DNA of 64,000 nucleotides from Gnetum montanum (GCA_015680685.1 MNCI01008036.1:111818-175817), one strand, 5' to 3'; counted from the first letter of the stretch, positions 10,442 through 22,335 are shown. Program-made: numbers and translations. The notes: generated by a model not told the origin, from the letters alone.

Positions 10442-11971
10442 ATGTCTCCTTCTTCTTATGAGAGTGCTTCATCGCTTAGGTTTGACACTATGAACAATCG
10501 GAGGCAGAGTGCACAAGATAATCTGCCAATACCCCAACAATTTCACTTGGTACACGCTCATCCTAATGAGTATGTACCAGACTTTACCTTTATCCTCCAC
10601 TAGGATGAACAGTTGCATGGCGTGATTTAGAAGGTAACATAGTGTTACCTCCCGATTGCTCAATCTAGAGCATGCTTCTTCATGCTCTCACACAAATTGG
10701 TATGCAACACTTACAGTCAGAGTACATTGTGCACGAGCAAGATTTGAGAGATTATCAACCCATGGAGGCACAACGCCAGAGAGATTTGCAATAGGAGAGA
10801 CATTACAAATCCATGAAGGGAAAGTGGTCTAAGGATGTCCCGTATGTCCTAAGTGAAAACGAGGGTGGTGAACCTGCCTCGGGAGGTTTTCCACAAAACG
10901 ATGCTCCTCTTGTTGACTTTGGTTAAGGAGTTCGATATTAAAATCTTCATTCAACTATTCATAACTCAGGATATAGTACCAATAGACACAAAGGGTCCAA
11001 AAAAGGAACATGAATGCATGACAATGACAGACATTTTGATTGTAACTATGACTAAGGCCATGACCACCAAAGAGAATGTCCCAGGCATCGTCATGGTGCC
11101 AATCCTTATTTCTCTTTACCTTCATCATCTCTTTCCCCCTCTCCTTTAGGATCTAAACGTAGTTGCAAAGGGCAAGACCATGAGGACAAGGGTAAGTGAA
11201 ATAGATATCATAGACAAAATAGTCAAGAAAGGGGACGAGGGTAGTCTAGAGAGACACATCACGAAAGAATGGAGAGTAGGAAACAACATAGGCATCATAG
11301 ACACCATAGACAACATGATCACGATGAACCCCTACTCACCACCTAAAGTATGTTAGATATAATAGAGGTTGTTAGGATCCCAACAAGGCACCAAAAAGAT
11401 AGTAGGATCAAAAGACTAGACATGAATAACATCCCATGATTTGAAGGGGGATACAATGCCAATCCTCAAAACCATCTACAAGCATTCCACGACACATGTG
11501 CCTTGCAAAATATAGAAAACAAGTGAAAAAAGCTAAAGTTGTTTCCACGGACACTGATCAAGGAAGCGAAAAGATGGTATTGGTCCTTAGAACCAGAATC
11601 CAATTGTTGATGGAGTACCATGTTAGAACTATTCAACGATAAGTATCAAATGTACTCTCGAGTGTCCAACCTACGTAAGCAAATCCAATGATGGAAACAA
11701 GGAGGACATGAATCATTAGATGTTGCCATGGGATGGTATTATTCATTGTTACATCATTGTCTTGACCATGGTTACTCGCAGAAGGAACAACTCCGCCATC
11801 TCATAGATGGGCTTAGGTACGAAACATGAAGAACCCTTGGGACTTATGCCCAAGGAAGGCTATTCAAGATGAGAGCCCATCAAATACAAAAATTATTGGA
11901 GCAAGTTGCCAAGGAGGAAGGCAAGTTGAGAAAAAGAGAAAGTGTGGAGGAATACAACAGAGATCCTTCCC
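10442..11971 (+). pseudogene. gag: Element B gag pseudogene
   Basis: Starts MSPSSYESASS at 10442. It contains the N-terminal YVPDFTFILH and DEQLHG block shared with C, I and J, then a basic Ser-rich region around 11100-11340. The capsid core at 11420-11900 includes the NNIP..EGGYN, QNHLQAFHDTCALQNIE, LFPRTLIKEAK, LFNDKYQMYSRVSNLRKQ and FETRRTLGTYAQGRL-like blocks. Stops are mostly TAG or TGA where relatives have CAG, TGG or CGA. The zinc-knuckle-like motif and the C-terminus are lost by the junction with C at 11972. Confidence 0.8.
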
Positions 11972-12219
11972 TCTGAATAAAGATCTGTTTATACTAGACC
12001 TCCTACTACAGGAACTTGGAAAATATTATAACTCTCAAATGAACAAACTACAAGAGTTTTGCTACTTGACTGCCAAAAACTTACTTTCAATTGTGTGCCC
12101 AGGCACTGTATTTATAGGCCCAGGGGTAACCTTGCAATATTGAATGTACGATATTACATCTTGGGTTGTGATATCACGACCACCTTGATATTGGAGCATA
12201 TGAAAAACACGATTTATCA
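11972..12219 (-). repeat. Element C 3' LTR, truncated (U3 side only)
   Basis: About 248 bp match the 20425-20685 end of the other LTR of C, including taaactctcaaatgaac-like and gtatttatag (TATAAATA on the element strand) blocks. The R/U5 part is missing; gag of B begins directly at the break. It ends gatttatca next to the polypurine tract. Confidence 0.8.
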
Positions 12220-12231
12220 TACCCCCACGAC
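12220..12231 (-). promoter_or_regulatory. Element C terminal polypurine tract
   Basis: The minus strand reads gtcgtgggggta and then tgataaatc, preceded by cttgaggatgagttttca. The same arrangement precedes the 3' LTRs of E and H. This tract would prime plus-strand DNA synthesis. Confidence 0.7.
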
Positions 12232-14210
12232 TAAATGAAAACTCATCCTCAAGTACAGAAGAAGAGGAACAAGTCCTTTACAAAATATATTAGGGGGTGT
12301 GGACTATTTAATTGACAAGACACAGAGAAAATAGATAAATACAGAAGTGCTTGAGCATACAACATTACAATTGTATACAAAATTGGGTGTTCATGACAAC
12401 AAGAAAGAACACCCATGGATCCAAAGGACATCCAACCCCTCTTGACAATAGAAGAATGAGGGAGAGGTAGAAGAGATCTAGCTATCATGAATAATCTCCT
12501 ACAAGTGATATGGTTGCATCCTCCTTGGTGAAGACAGTCTTGCTTCTAGTCCATGCTTCCCACTGCAATCACAACAAAACCAAGGATTAGTATGTGTAGT
12601 GTAACAGATAACGACTAAATACCTTGTCTTGTCAGTGATTTTATCTAGCTGAGTTGTGATTGTGATAGATTGGTTGCTTGATATTGTTAGTGGAAGGGCT
12701 GATGAATGGGTTAAGTAAGAGAAGTGATCCATAAAATTCAGAAAAAGCTTAACATAAGAAATACTGGAAAGAGGGTATTCACAACAATAAAAAGGAGTTC
12801 ATTACAAATAGTTGTGAAGGTGCATACAATTGGATGATATGGATGGGGTAAATAAAGAGAATTTGATTGTAACAATGTCTAAGGATAAAGAACTTTGCTT
12901 AACTGAACCAAAAGATATGCAAGTGGGTCCTCCCCAAAGCAGGCACAAGCCTTTTATGCCCTTGCATAACTTCAAACTAAGGAGTCTATGGGCTCTATGG
13001 ATGATTAATGGTTATGGAAAGTTAAGTACAAAAACCCAGAAGTAACTAGCTGAGAAACCCGACACATCAAACTAGAACATTAAATCAAAACATAAAACTA
13101 GCAGTGAGGTGAGGCATGAAAAGCATAGATGGATGATAGAGAGAATGGAATGAAGTTCCTAATTATGGTCACATGCAGTCCCTTGTGGAGTTGTGATTAA
13201 TTGACTTGGTAGGATCCATCCTCAGTTCAAACCAAAACCAACCACTTTCTCAGTGACTTCACATTGACATTCTAAGGCTAATCCATCCCCTGAGACACAA
13301 AAATGTTTCCACAAAACAACCACCATTCCAAATTGGAGAGAATGTAGGAAGTAAGAAAGGGCCTTAGCTAGAGGAGACAAGGCAAGTCTCATAACCAGTG
13401 CTTGTAGCCCTTTTATTTGGTTTAAGGGGTGTGCTTTAAATTCCCATGTTTTTTTTGAATGGGAACCATACCATGTAAAGACCCATGTGTTTTTTACATT
13501 TATTTTGTCAAAGGGATGTGCTTTGAATCCTCATCTCATTTTTTGTGATGAGGACCACACCATGCAAGGACTTATTCGACTTCCTATTGTGAAATGACAC
13601 AGAATGATGAGAAGCTTACATGAACACTCTTTCACATAGGAAAATAGAAAAGCACGAAGAATCCCACATCCCTTTGAAGCCACACCTTGTCCAAACCTTT
13701 GATTCCTTCCCAATTTCAGAAACTATACAAGTCACCAATTTATTAAAGTTGCATTAATGAAGAAGAGATTGCACACTTCCAAAACAAGAAAAACCATAGA
13801 GTATGTGGATGGGTGGATGATGTGCACTCACTACTTGTTACATGAAAAGAAACCATGTCCCGGTTGTTAGTAATGACATTCAAAGTCAGAAACCAGACAT
13901 CAACAATCAAATTACAAATGAAGCATACCACCATCGAGTAGCACGTTACCATTGTACCTACCACCTTATTAGTAGAAAAAGTAGAGCAACACATCAAACA
14001 TAAGCAAACATATAAGAAAATAAAAGAGTAGGAAATAAATATTAAATATATTAATGATGGGATAAAATAAAAACTAAGAAAGATCAATAACCTAAAAAAT
14101 ATAAATATGTAAAACAAAGAAGATGTAGAGAAAAAGCCATAAAATCAAAAATGTGTAAAACCAAAAAAATCAAAAATTGAGGAGCCAAATAAAGTATTAG
14201 TATGGGTGGC
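12232..14210 (-). other. Element C 3' internal region (non-coding, possible ORF2 remnant)
   Basis: No domain is readable. On the element strand a pyrimidine-rich run ends in gttttgttgtgattgcag at 12563, a good 3' splice-acceptor look-alike, with an ATG eight bases on. The segment 12360-12400 (gttgtcatgaacaccc on the element strand) also occurs in the ORF2 area of I near 48410. The motif ctttggggaggacccacttg is at about 12917-12940 with small changes. T-rich sequence covers 14000-14160. Confidence 0.5.
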
Positions 14211-14239
14211 TATCTCCCCCATGACTAAGTTGGAAGGGG

Positions 14240-14690
14240 GAGATTTGAAAGATTGAGCATGGTTGTCCATCTGGCAAGGTGTTTGTTGAGTTGGTTGGCT
14301 TAGGCTCATGGAAAGGTTTTATTTATTGGATGTTGACTAATTATTTCTTATCTAGGCTATCATGTGTGTAGATGATCATGGCTCTAGATGGAAAATTTTC
14401 ATCAATAATGTAAGGTCCTTTCCACAATTGGCTCAAGAGGTTGAATCCATTTTTGTAGCCCTTCCATTTAAGTTATCATTCTACCATCCCTTTAGCAATG
14501 ATCACAAGCACAGACAAATTGGTGTGCATCCTTGAAGATTATTGGCCAATAATACCCTACCATTAGAGTTTTTATGGTTGTGCATCTCCTAGCATAATGG
14601 CGCCCACAAGGACCTTCATGAGCATCTTGGAGAATGCGTAGTTAATTTGTATTGGGAACACACCAATGTACCACACCATTAAGACAGACT
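14240..14690 (-). pseudogene. Element C integrase remnant: zinc domain joined to C-terminal domain
   Basis: The N-terminal part (about 14480-14680) has HEGPCGRHYA, then IKTLMVGYYWPIIFKDAHQF and CACDHC, the HHCC zinc-binding region of Ty3 integrase. It jumps directly to a C-terminal segment (about 14380-14460) with LLSQLWKGPYIID, the family KWxGPFxV block. The whole DD35E catalytic core that should lie between is missing, so this integrase could not join DNA. Confidence 0.75.
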
Positions 14691-14740
14691 TTGTAAAGAT
14701 TTCCATTAATCTCCATGAAATGCTTCACTTAGTGAAGAAA

Positions 14741-15300
14741 TTATTGTTTCTTTCTAGTGTCTAGCCCTTGCAGTAGTTCTTGCTTAAGCAAATAAGTGAG
14801 GATGGTGTCATGCCATTTTGGTTTATCCAACATTTGTGCATTAATAGCCCTTGCAAGAAAAGATTCATTAGGAAATTGATCAGATAAAGGTCTCTCTTTC
14901 TCCTTGTCGTCCCATCTTAGTCGCAATAAGTAATCCACGACCACATTCTCCACACCTTTGCAATCTACCATCGTGAGATCAAACTCTTGTAAAATCATGA
15001 GCCATTGTATGACGTAGGGGCTAATTTTTGGTTTATTCATTAGAAATTGGATGGCACTATGATCTATGTGCACAAACACTTTGTAGCCAAGCACATAGTG
15101 CTTGAACTTTTGTAAGGTGAACACCATTGCCATCAACTATTTTTTTGTGGTGGTGTAGTTCAACTGTGCACTTGTAATACTCTAGCTTGTACAATGAATG
15201 TAATATGAATATTTTTTATCATCCATCTACGTAAGCATTGCCCCCAAAGCATAAATTGATGGATCGGTCATTACATGAAATAGTCTAGACCAATTAGGTG
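14741..15300 (-). pseudogene. Element C RNase H domain
   Basis: Minus strand: MMAMVFTLQKFKHYVLGYKV, FVHIDHSAIQFLMNKP, QWLMILQEFDLTMVDCKGVE and NVVVDYLLRL. These correspond to the Athila/Tat RNase H blocks AVVxAxxKFRxYLxG, VYTDHAALKYL, LLLQEFDLEIRDKKGxEN and VADHLSR. One TAG interrupts the domain near 15138. Confidence 0.85.
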
Positions 15301-15367
15301 CTTGTAGAATGGGGGTTTCAACAAACAATTTTTTCAATTGCTGAAATGTTGTTTCACATGCAAGGGT

Positions 15368-16210
15368 CTAAATGAATGATGCATCCTTCGTTGTCAATTC
15401 TACCAACAACTTGGAGATTTTGGAAAAATTCTCAATGAAGCACCGATAGTAGCTAGTATGACCAAGGAATGATTGTACTTCTTTAATTATTTCAAGTTGG
15501 TAGGTTATTTCTTTGATGACCCTTATTTTTTTAGGGTCCACCTCAATTCTTGCTTTTGAAATACGATGCCCCAAGACTATGCCCTCCTAGATCATAAGAT
15601 GGCTCTTTTGCTAGTTCAGCCAGAGGTTTGTTTCGACACATGTTTTCAACACCTACTCAAGATGGTCCAAGGCTTACTCAAACATAGCTCCATAGGTAGA
15701 AAAATCATCCATGAAGACTTTTACCCTACTACCAATATGTTGTTGGAAAATGCCAAAAACTAATCATTGGAATGTGGCTAGGGCATCACATAGATCAAAT
15801 GGCATTTGACAGTAAGCAAAAGTCCCCCAAGGAATTGTGAAAATTATCTTTGCTTGGTCCTCTAGTGTAATCTGAATTTGGTTATAGCCACTATAACTAT
15901 CTAGAAAGCTATAATAGTTGTGCTTAGAAATGATGTCCAACACTTGGTTGACGAAAGGCAACAGAAAATGATCCTTAAAAGTTGCCATGTTGAGCAGCTA
16001 GAAATCAATGCACACTTTCCATTTGCCTTCTTTCTTAGGTACGATCATGAGTGAACTCACCCACTCACTATCTACAATAGGGTAGATGAATCTTGCTTTG
16101 AGGATTTGTTCAATCTCCTCTTTGACAATTTGCTTTAACTTGGGATTCAAATGTCACTGCGGTAGTTGTTTCGGCTTAACGACAGGGTCGGTGTAGATTC
16201 GGTGTTGGCA
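15368..16210 (-). pseudogene. Element C reverse transcriptase
   Basis: Minus-strand RT in two or three frames. A KEGKWKVCIDF block lies near 16020. At 15764-15988 are ATFKDHFLLPFVNQVLDI, YYSFLDSYSGYNQIQI and FAYCQMPFDLCDALATFQ, matching the family SGYNQI and MPFGLCNAPATFQ blocks. The catalytic FMDDF at about 15705-15720 is intact in sequence. GHRISKARIEVDPKKI follows at 15574, and FLGHTSYYRCFIENFSKI after it. Frameshifts near 15760 and 15575 disable it. Confidence 0.88.
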
Positions 16211-16671
16211 TCTTCTTGGATCTATCCTAGTGAGTTTGGAATATGACCAAGCAAAGGTTGCTGACCACTTTTCCACAACTTTTATCAACTTTTTCTTCTA
16301 TTCTGTAGCAAGCTTGGCATTAATAATAACCGACCTCCCATTTTTCAAGAATACATACTCCATTCTAGTCGGTAGTATCTTCAATTCAGTGGGATCTTAT
16401 TTAAAATTATCAAAAATTTCCAGCTCTCCCCAATTGACATTATCATTTGCTCTTTCAGATAGCTGGTGATGAATTTGCTCTAGTTCATCATACTTGCAAC
16501 ATATTCATACATTAGGCCCTTAGTAGGTTACATGTATAATGTATTACTACTAGAATTAGCTGTCAGCCACTGGGTTCCTTCTTGTTTTGTGGCTACTGTG
16601 TACAGAAATCTTTGGATCTCAGCTTCTAGTGCACATTGCTTGCATGCAGAGATAGATGTTTGCTTTACTGA

Positions 16672-17150
16672 TCATAACTTCTGCACACAATGGCACCCTG
16701 AATCGTTGTACACGATACATGGAACTCTCTTCTTCTCAATCTTTCCAAACTTATTTTCTTTTGATATTTCTAAGGAAAGATCTCTAATGCCCATTTTGGC
16801 ATCAATAGTACTTAACCACATCCTTTCCATAATAATTGAAAAGTCCCCCTTGCAGTTCTTCACTTTGATTACTAGGAAATCAGTGGGATATGACCACCCA
16901 CAAACAGTGGTTACAATGTCCTCTACCAGTCCTAATGGAATAGTGATGGACTGGTTTGCCAGTCCTAGCTGGATGTTGCTCTTCTTCAAGGGAGGAAGGT
17001 TCCACATTGTGTACATCTCATGTGAGATCAAATTAACACTAGAACCAGAGTCGAGAAGAGCTTTACAAAGCTCATTCCTAGTAATTTGCAAGTATACTAG
17101 GGGACTCCCAGGATCAGCTAACTTTCTAGGTAGGTTACCAACTCAAATAT
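16672..17150 (-). pseudogene. Element C aspartic protease
   Basis: LLDSGSSVNLISHEMYTMWN carries the active-site D-S-G of a retropepsin, followed by LGLVEDIVTTVCGWSYPTDF and an IIMERMWLSTIDA block (family IILGRPFLxT). Its nearest relatives in the window are the proteases of I and J. The enzyme would process the Gag-Pol precursor. The strand opposite has a 206-codon open frame, which I treat as a shadow. Confidence 0.88.
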
Positions 17151-17388
17151 AATTAGATACAACATGTGTTAGCATTACAGTATGGATTTCAGAAGAATTT
17201 TGGTTTGAAGGGAACTTGGATAGATAGGAAATAGAGGAAGGTGCAGGAGCAAGATTACCAACCACTGATGTGTCTGAGGGTTTTAGTGGACTGCAAGGTT
17301 GGAAGAAGGATCTTTTCTTTGTTCATGGTTCCAACTCATTTGATGGGTTAACCGATTGTAGATTAACTACTCTCATAGTGTTCCTTTC

Positions 17389-19672
17389 CTATGGTTGGGC
17401 AGGCAATTCACCCTGCATGGGCTGAGCAAGTGGTCGTTGTGTAGGAGATGGAGTTGGTGTAGGGATAGGAGGTGCATGAGGATAGTAGGTGGTATCCCTC
17501 CTTGGATAGGGTGATTGGTATGCTTTAGAAGGGTAGTGGTGAGGTTGGTAAGCAGCAACATGACTAGAGGAGTCCCATGGAGATGAAGGTTGTTGAACAT
17601 AGTAACCATAGGGATCTAGTTGTCGGTAAGGGTATTGTTGTCTTGGAGGTGGAAACACCCATGATTGTGGTTGCTTCCATTGCTGGTACAATTTGTAGGG
17701 TTGCAGTGGAGTTCCACTTGAATAGTATTGTTATGGTTGGTGGAACTATTGAGGATTTCCTTGTGGCTAAGGTAATCTTTTAGGCATTTACCTTTGTTTA
17801 AGTCGTGGATGTAAGGCATTCATCCCAGATTCCTACAAGTGTAACACAACTGGAAAACATCCCTTAGGATGTTCATATTTGTAAATGTCACACTTGCCAT
17901 CATCATCCAAGTCACTATCTATAGCCATCTCTATCATAGCCATTTTACCCTTACCCTTAGATATGGCATGTTTAGCTTCCTTAAGCCTCCGACGCTCACA
18001 TTCACCACTTTGCTCCTTGGACTCTTTAGCAATTTTTAAGACAGCTTGAAACCTACTATCCATGGAGTCCCATAATTGATCAACCTTAGTCGTAATTTTT
18101 TATTACAATTTTTGTAGTGGCAAGGTTTTTTGATTAACCACCTCATCTCTGGTGAATTCATTCTCATTGTCACAAAATTGAACCCCCGTTTTTCAAATAG
18201 AAGGATCCCTATTGTATTCTTCTGCACTTTCGCGTTTTCTCAGTTCTCCCTCCTCCTTGGCTACCTGCTCAATTAATTTTTGAATTCAGTGGATGCTTAA
18301 TTCTATCAATATCTCTTAGGCATAGATGCCAAGGGTTTTCTTGGTTTCAAACCACAACTCATCTATGATATGGTGAAGCTGATCAAGCTGAGACTATCCA
18401 TGGCTAGAACACCTGTGCAACAAAGAGTAGCATTGGTTGATAGCAGCATCCAAGGGCTCATGATTTTCTTACTTCCATCCTTAAATTTTTTTTCCTTAGA
18501 TTAGATACTCAGGAGTACGTTTGATATTTTTCATTGAACAATTCCAACATCGTACTCCACTACCTGATTGATTTTGGTTCCAAGGATCGATACTAATTTT
18601 CTACTTCCTTTATGAGTATCCTTGGAAATAATTTCAGTTTTTGCCATTCATTCTCAATATTTTGCAAGAAACATGCATCTTGAAAGGCCTAAAGATGATT
18701 TTGCATATCAACATCATATCCTCCCTCGAACTGAGGGATTTTGTTCATGTCCAGCCTTTTTATTTTGTTGTCCTTCACATGCCTTTTTGGAATCCTCATA
18801 GCCTTTGCAATATTCAACGTGCCCCAAGTAGGAAGTAGCAATTCATCAAGGCCATGATGGTGGTGCCTACGATGTTCTCTACTAGCCCTTCTTTCTTGAT
18901 GATGGACTTCTCTGGATTGTCCATGTCTTCAATCATGACTATCCCACTGGTCCCTTCTATTTTTTTGGTCCTGTTGGTCACCTCCATCATGGTTATTCCT
19001 TCTGCAACCACAATCTGAACTAGATGATGAAGAAGAGGTCAATGAAGGGGAAGAAGAAGGATAACTTGCTCTGCATTGACGTCTATCAGTCTTTCTTAGA
19101 TGCTCATGACCATGATCGTGATCATGATCTCCTTTGTCCCCCTTTTCCTGACTTGCTTCTCTAGATCCATTTTTGTCATTGGATTTGTTTTGACCAGAAC
19201 TTGGATTATGAATTGTGGATTGTACATTCTGGTTCAGGGCTCCTTAAACAAAGTCAAAGAGAGGAGAAACACTAAAAAAGTGGTCATCTTCATTAATTGG
19301 ACTGAGTAGAGGTGGAAAAATATTTGACCCCTTACCTTTCACAAGCTCATGTTGGTGCTCTAGTTGATGATCCCTTAATCTTTGTGGTTTAGTGGGATGA
19401 TAATCCCTTAAGTTGGGATCTCACATCTTGTACTCTCCATGAAAATGTTGAAGCCTATGTTGTATGAGCATTAGCTGGAGCATTATTGGAATAGATCGGT
19501 TAGGTGGAAACATAATGTTTCCTTCCATATCACGCCACTGCAACAATTCATTTTGATGCAATATGAAGGTGAAGTCTAGCACAGACTCATCGGGATGAGT
19601 ATATACCACCTGGTATTGTTGAGGCACCTGGACTGCCCTGGCCAAAGATGGACTCCTGTGAGAAGAAGACAT
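17389..19672 (-). pseudogene. gag: Element C gag pseudogene
   Basis: Starts MSSSHRSPSL at 19672. The N-terminal block (VVYTHPDE, FTFILHQNELLQWRDMEGNI) is shared with B, I and J. The core at about 18450-18800 has RLDMNKIPQFEGGYDV, QDACFLQNIENEWQKLKLFP and YSLLHRCSSHG. A coiled, charged linker follows. The motif KCDIYKYEHPKGCFPVV is at about 17848-17893, with Tyr in place of the second Cys. Residues from 17389-17691 are Pro/Gln/Tyr-rich. Several stops, mostly TAG or TGA, break the frame. It probably formed the capsid. Confidence 0.85.
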
Positions 19673-19818
19673 TTTATATTAATAAACTTATAAGTAGTGT
19701 GCAGTTAAGGCTTAATTTAATTGTAATAATTTTTGTTTTTGTAGGATTTGACTCTTAAGGTTTTAACAACGAAGTTACTAAGTTTCACTTGATTTAGATA
19801 GCCCACATAGAACTATAG

Positions 19819-19836
19819 TCCCTGGTAACAGTGCCA
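19819..19836 (-). promoter_or_regulatory. Element C primer binding site (tRNA-Asp)
   Basis: TGGCACTGTTACCAGGGA on the minus strand, one base inside the LTR. All differences from TGGCGCCGTTGCCGGGGA are transitions. Confidence 0.75.
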
Positions 19837-19837
19837 A

Positions 19838-20685
19838 TGATGAGCGGCGAGGTACCCTTACGCCCAATCATATGAAACAGAGGCGTTCACGTGTGGTCCG
19901 ATCAAATTCTGCAGACTATAATTACTAAGTATGCTAGAGCTAAATAGTGCATGCACGTTGTCCATTTTCTCTTTCCAATCCCACTTGTGGAGTGCAACTG
20001 TATGGTTAAGTTTGACTGAGGCGTAAGATTTTTATTATTTTGTGTTTTATCAAATTAGTCACATAGAACAAGAATAATAGCAAGGATGATTAAATGCAAA
20101 GTAAACTATGGTCTAATCTAGCCTAACATAAGTAATTGTTCCCACTTCTTGGACACATCCTGAACTTCATGCAAACACTACTAGGTTGTCAAATGCTAGT
20201 CGTTTCTGAGCTACCAGGTGTCACACATATGTTCAAAGGGGTCATGCTTGTGTATCTTAATGAGTTTCTTGATTAATCAAAATTAATTACTACATAAATA
20301 GTATTTATGTAAATTGCATGAAATATAAATGCATAAGAAAGAAAGCCTCAAGTGTTGTAAGGAATGAATCAAAGAGTTCATCTTTATTGCTAACACAATG
20401 GTGTGTTTAGGTACATCAATGCTTGAATAAATATCCATTTACACTTAGACCTCCTGCTATGGGCACTTGCAAAATATTCTAACTCTCAAATGAACAAACT
20501 ACAAGAGTTCTGCTACTTGACTACCAAAAACTTACTTTCAATCGTGCACCTTGGCATTGTATTTATAGACCCAAGGGTAACTTTGCGATATCGAATGTAC
20601 GATATTTGCATCTTGGGCCGCAATATTGTGTACCCGATATTGTGACCACCTCGATATCGAAGCATTTGAAAAACATGATTTATCA
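19838..20685 (-). repeat. Element C 5' LTR
   Basis: 848 bp, TGATGA...TCATCA-like on the plus strand (tgatgagcggcgagg to gatttatca). The element-strand promoter core TATAAATA is at about 20560-20568. The U3 side (20575-20660) has six GATATC-type sites. The right flank begins CCAAG in chromovirus sequence. Confidence 0.8.
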
Positions 20686-20835
20686 CCAAGGAATTCACCT
20701 TGATGATGGACCACAAAGCACTTCAATTTCTTAGCTTACAAAAGAAGTTTAGTGCAAAGCACATGAANCCACATGAGGTATGCTAGAATTTACCATACAA
20801 GTTGAATTTTGTGCTTCAATATAAAATTGAACTTC
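20686..20835 (+). pseudogene. Chromovirus D RNase H, C-terminal part
   Basis: KEFTLMMDHKALQFLSLQKK then FSAKHM, the family TDHxxLQxL...RHxRW block, followed by LNFVLQYKI (family FVLxYKxG). A single N at about 20767 lies inside. The usual VADALSR end is not present; inverted sequence takes its place from about 20848. Confidence 0.7.
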
Positions 20836-20847
20836 GATAATTATGCA

Positions 20848-20956
20848 ACTCACTTCATGTGCTTTGCACTCAACTTCTTTTGTAAGCTAAGAAATTGAAG
20901 TGCTTTGTGGTCCATCATCAAGGTGAATTCCTTGGTGATAAATCATGTTTTTCAAA
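20848..20956 (-). repeat. Inverted copy of 20666-20766, flanked by single Ns
   Basis: About 100 bases are the reverse complement of 20666-20766 with one or two mismatches, and include the junction between the LTR of C and chromovirus D. Everything else in the family is far more diverged. Single Ns lie at the outer edges (about 20767 and 20957). An assembly or gap-filling artefact is the likeliest cause. Confidence 0.8.
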
Positions 20957-20964
20957 TNCCAATG

Positions 20965-22020
20965 AAGGGACTATCATATTTAAGATGAACTTTTATCTAG
21001 GGATGATAAGGTATGTATTCCTAATTGTGATTTTAGGAAGAAGATTTTGTTTGAAAAGAATTGTAGTGGCATGAAAGGTTACATGGGTAGGGTTAAAACA
21101 TTGGAACTTATGGGTAGGTACTCTTTTTAGCCTGGTATGGCAATAGAAGTCTCAAAATTTGTGGAGTGCTTGACATGTTAGAAGTTCAAAGGAGGTAAAG
21201 GTGTGGATGGACACTATATGCCTTTGCCAATTCCTAAAGGTCCATGGGAAAGTATGTCAATGGACTTTGTGAGTGGTATTACAAAGATAAAAAAATGAGA
21301 ACGATGCAATTTTTGTCGTGGTTGAAAAGTTCTCCAAGATGACACATTTTATTCAATGCAAGAAGGTGAGTGATGCTTCTCATGTTACAAATTTGTTTTT
21401 CCAACATGCTGTAAAGTTGCATGGCATTTCTTTAAACATTGTTAGTGATAGAGACTCCAAGTTCATAAGTTATTTTTGAAGGTCCCTTTAGAAGATCTTA
21501 GGGACAAAGTTGAATTTTTCTAGTGCATATCATCCATAATTTGATGGCCAAACAGAGGTGGTAAAAAAATATTTTCTAAACATATTCAAATGTTTATGTG
21601 ATGGATAGTTAAACAAGTGGAAAACCGTATTGTGTCATGATGAATTTTCATATAATAATGTTTTTCATGTTGATATTAGTGAAAGCCCATTTGAGGTGAA
21701 CTATGGGTTTTGTCCAAAGATGGTGAATACTTTGAAGATCTTTGATGGTGAAGCTTAACGTAGTGTTAATTTAGTGCAAGATATGAGGGATCTCCATGCA
21801 TAAGTAAAATAAAATCTTGAGAATAAGGCTAAAGAGAGAGTCCTCAAGAGGAATGAAGGTAAGCGAAAGCCTAATTTTGTTGTTGGTAACTTGGTTTGGG
21901 TGCACTTGAAGAAGAAGCAGTTGAGAAGTGTTAACTTCTTAAAATTGAAAGCTAAGAAGATGGAGCCTTTTAAAATCAGGGATAAAATTAATGATAGTGC
22001 TTTGAGATTGGTTTACCAAA
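20965..22020 (+). pseudogene. Chromovirus D integrase
   Basis: Zinc-domain remnant (GMKGYMGRVKTLELM, ECLTC), then the core: [60 protein letters not shown] and ESPFEVNYGFCPK. The C-terminal part has NFVVGNLVWVHLKKKQLRS and KMEPFKIRDKINDSALRLVY. The first D (MDF) and second D (SDRD) are visible; stops occur near 21475, 21540 and 21757. It once inserted cDNA into host DNA. Confidence 0.85.
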
Positions 22021-22030
22021 TGATGTTGGT

Positions 22031-22324
22031 ATGTATTTTATGTTTAATGTTTTAGATATTGAGAACTATGATGGAGTAGCTGATGAGAAGACCATACAAG
22101 GTAGCATTAATGAGTTGAAGGGGGTTACTGATCAAGCCAAGCCTTTAATGAAGAGGAAGGTAATCATACTCAAGTGGAGGGAAGCTTCTAGCACTCAAGA
22201 AGTCATGAGGCATAAATATCAAATTCAATGGGAAGATCAATCCACTAATGATGATGTATGGATCCATGGGACTAAACATGTTGAATGGGAGATCACCTCT
22301 ATCCTTACTCCATTATTCACATGA
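22031..22324 (+). pseudogene. Chromovirus D chromodomain-like C-terminal tail
   Basis: Open for 97 codons. The segment KYQIQWEDQSTNDDVWI resembles the VKWKGxxxxEATWE core of integrase chromodomains, with the first aromatic positions changed. In chromoviruses this tail directs integration to modified histones. It ends 26 bp before the LTR, the usual spacing. The fit is by eye only. Confidence 0.55.
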
Positions 22325-22335
22325 GCTTACATTTT

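Larger units (their letters stand above)
9569..11971 (+). mobile_element. Element B: 5' part of a Ty3 element (LTR, PBS, gag)
   Basis: A plus-strand LTR (9569-10305), a primer site and a gag pseudogene of the same family as I. The gag runs to about 11971 (a GVEEYNRDPS-like segment) and then switches abruptly to the LTR of C on the opposite strand. The 3' half of B, including its 3' LTR, is not found in the window. Confidence 0.8.
11972..20685 (-). mobile_element. Element C: the only family member here with pol remains
   Basis: Minus-strand Ty3 element: 5' LTR 19838-20685, PBS 19819-19836, gag, protease, RT, RNase H, integrase remnant, a 2-kb non-coding 3' region, polypurine tract 12220-12231 and a truncated 3' LTR. 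RT precedes integrase, which is the Ty3 order. RT, protease and integrase residues are closest to the Athila/Tat clade as I know it. The right flank is chromovirus D; the left flank is gag of B. Confidence 0.85.

Noticed and set aside
16532-17152. 206-codon plus-strand open frame
   Set aside because: It is antisense to the protease of element C, which has clear motifs; the plus-strand product matches nothing I recognise.
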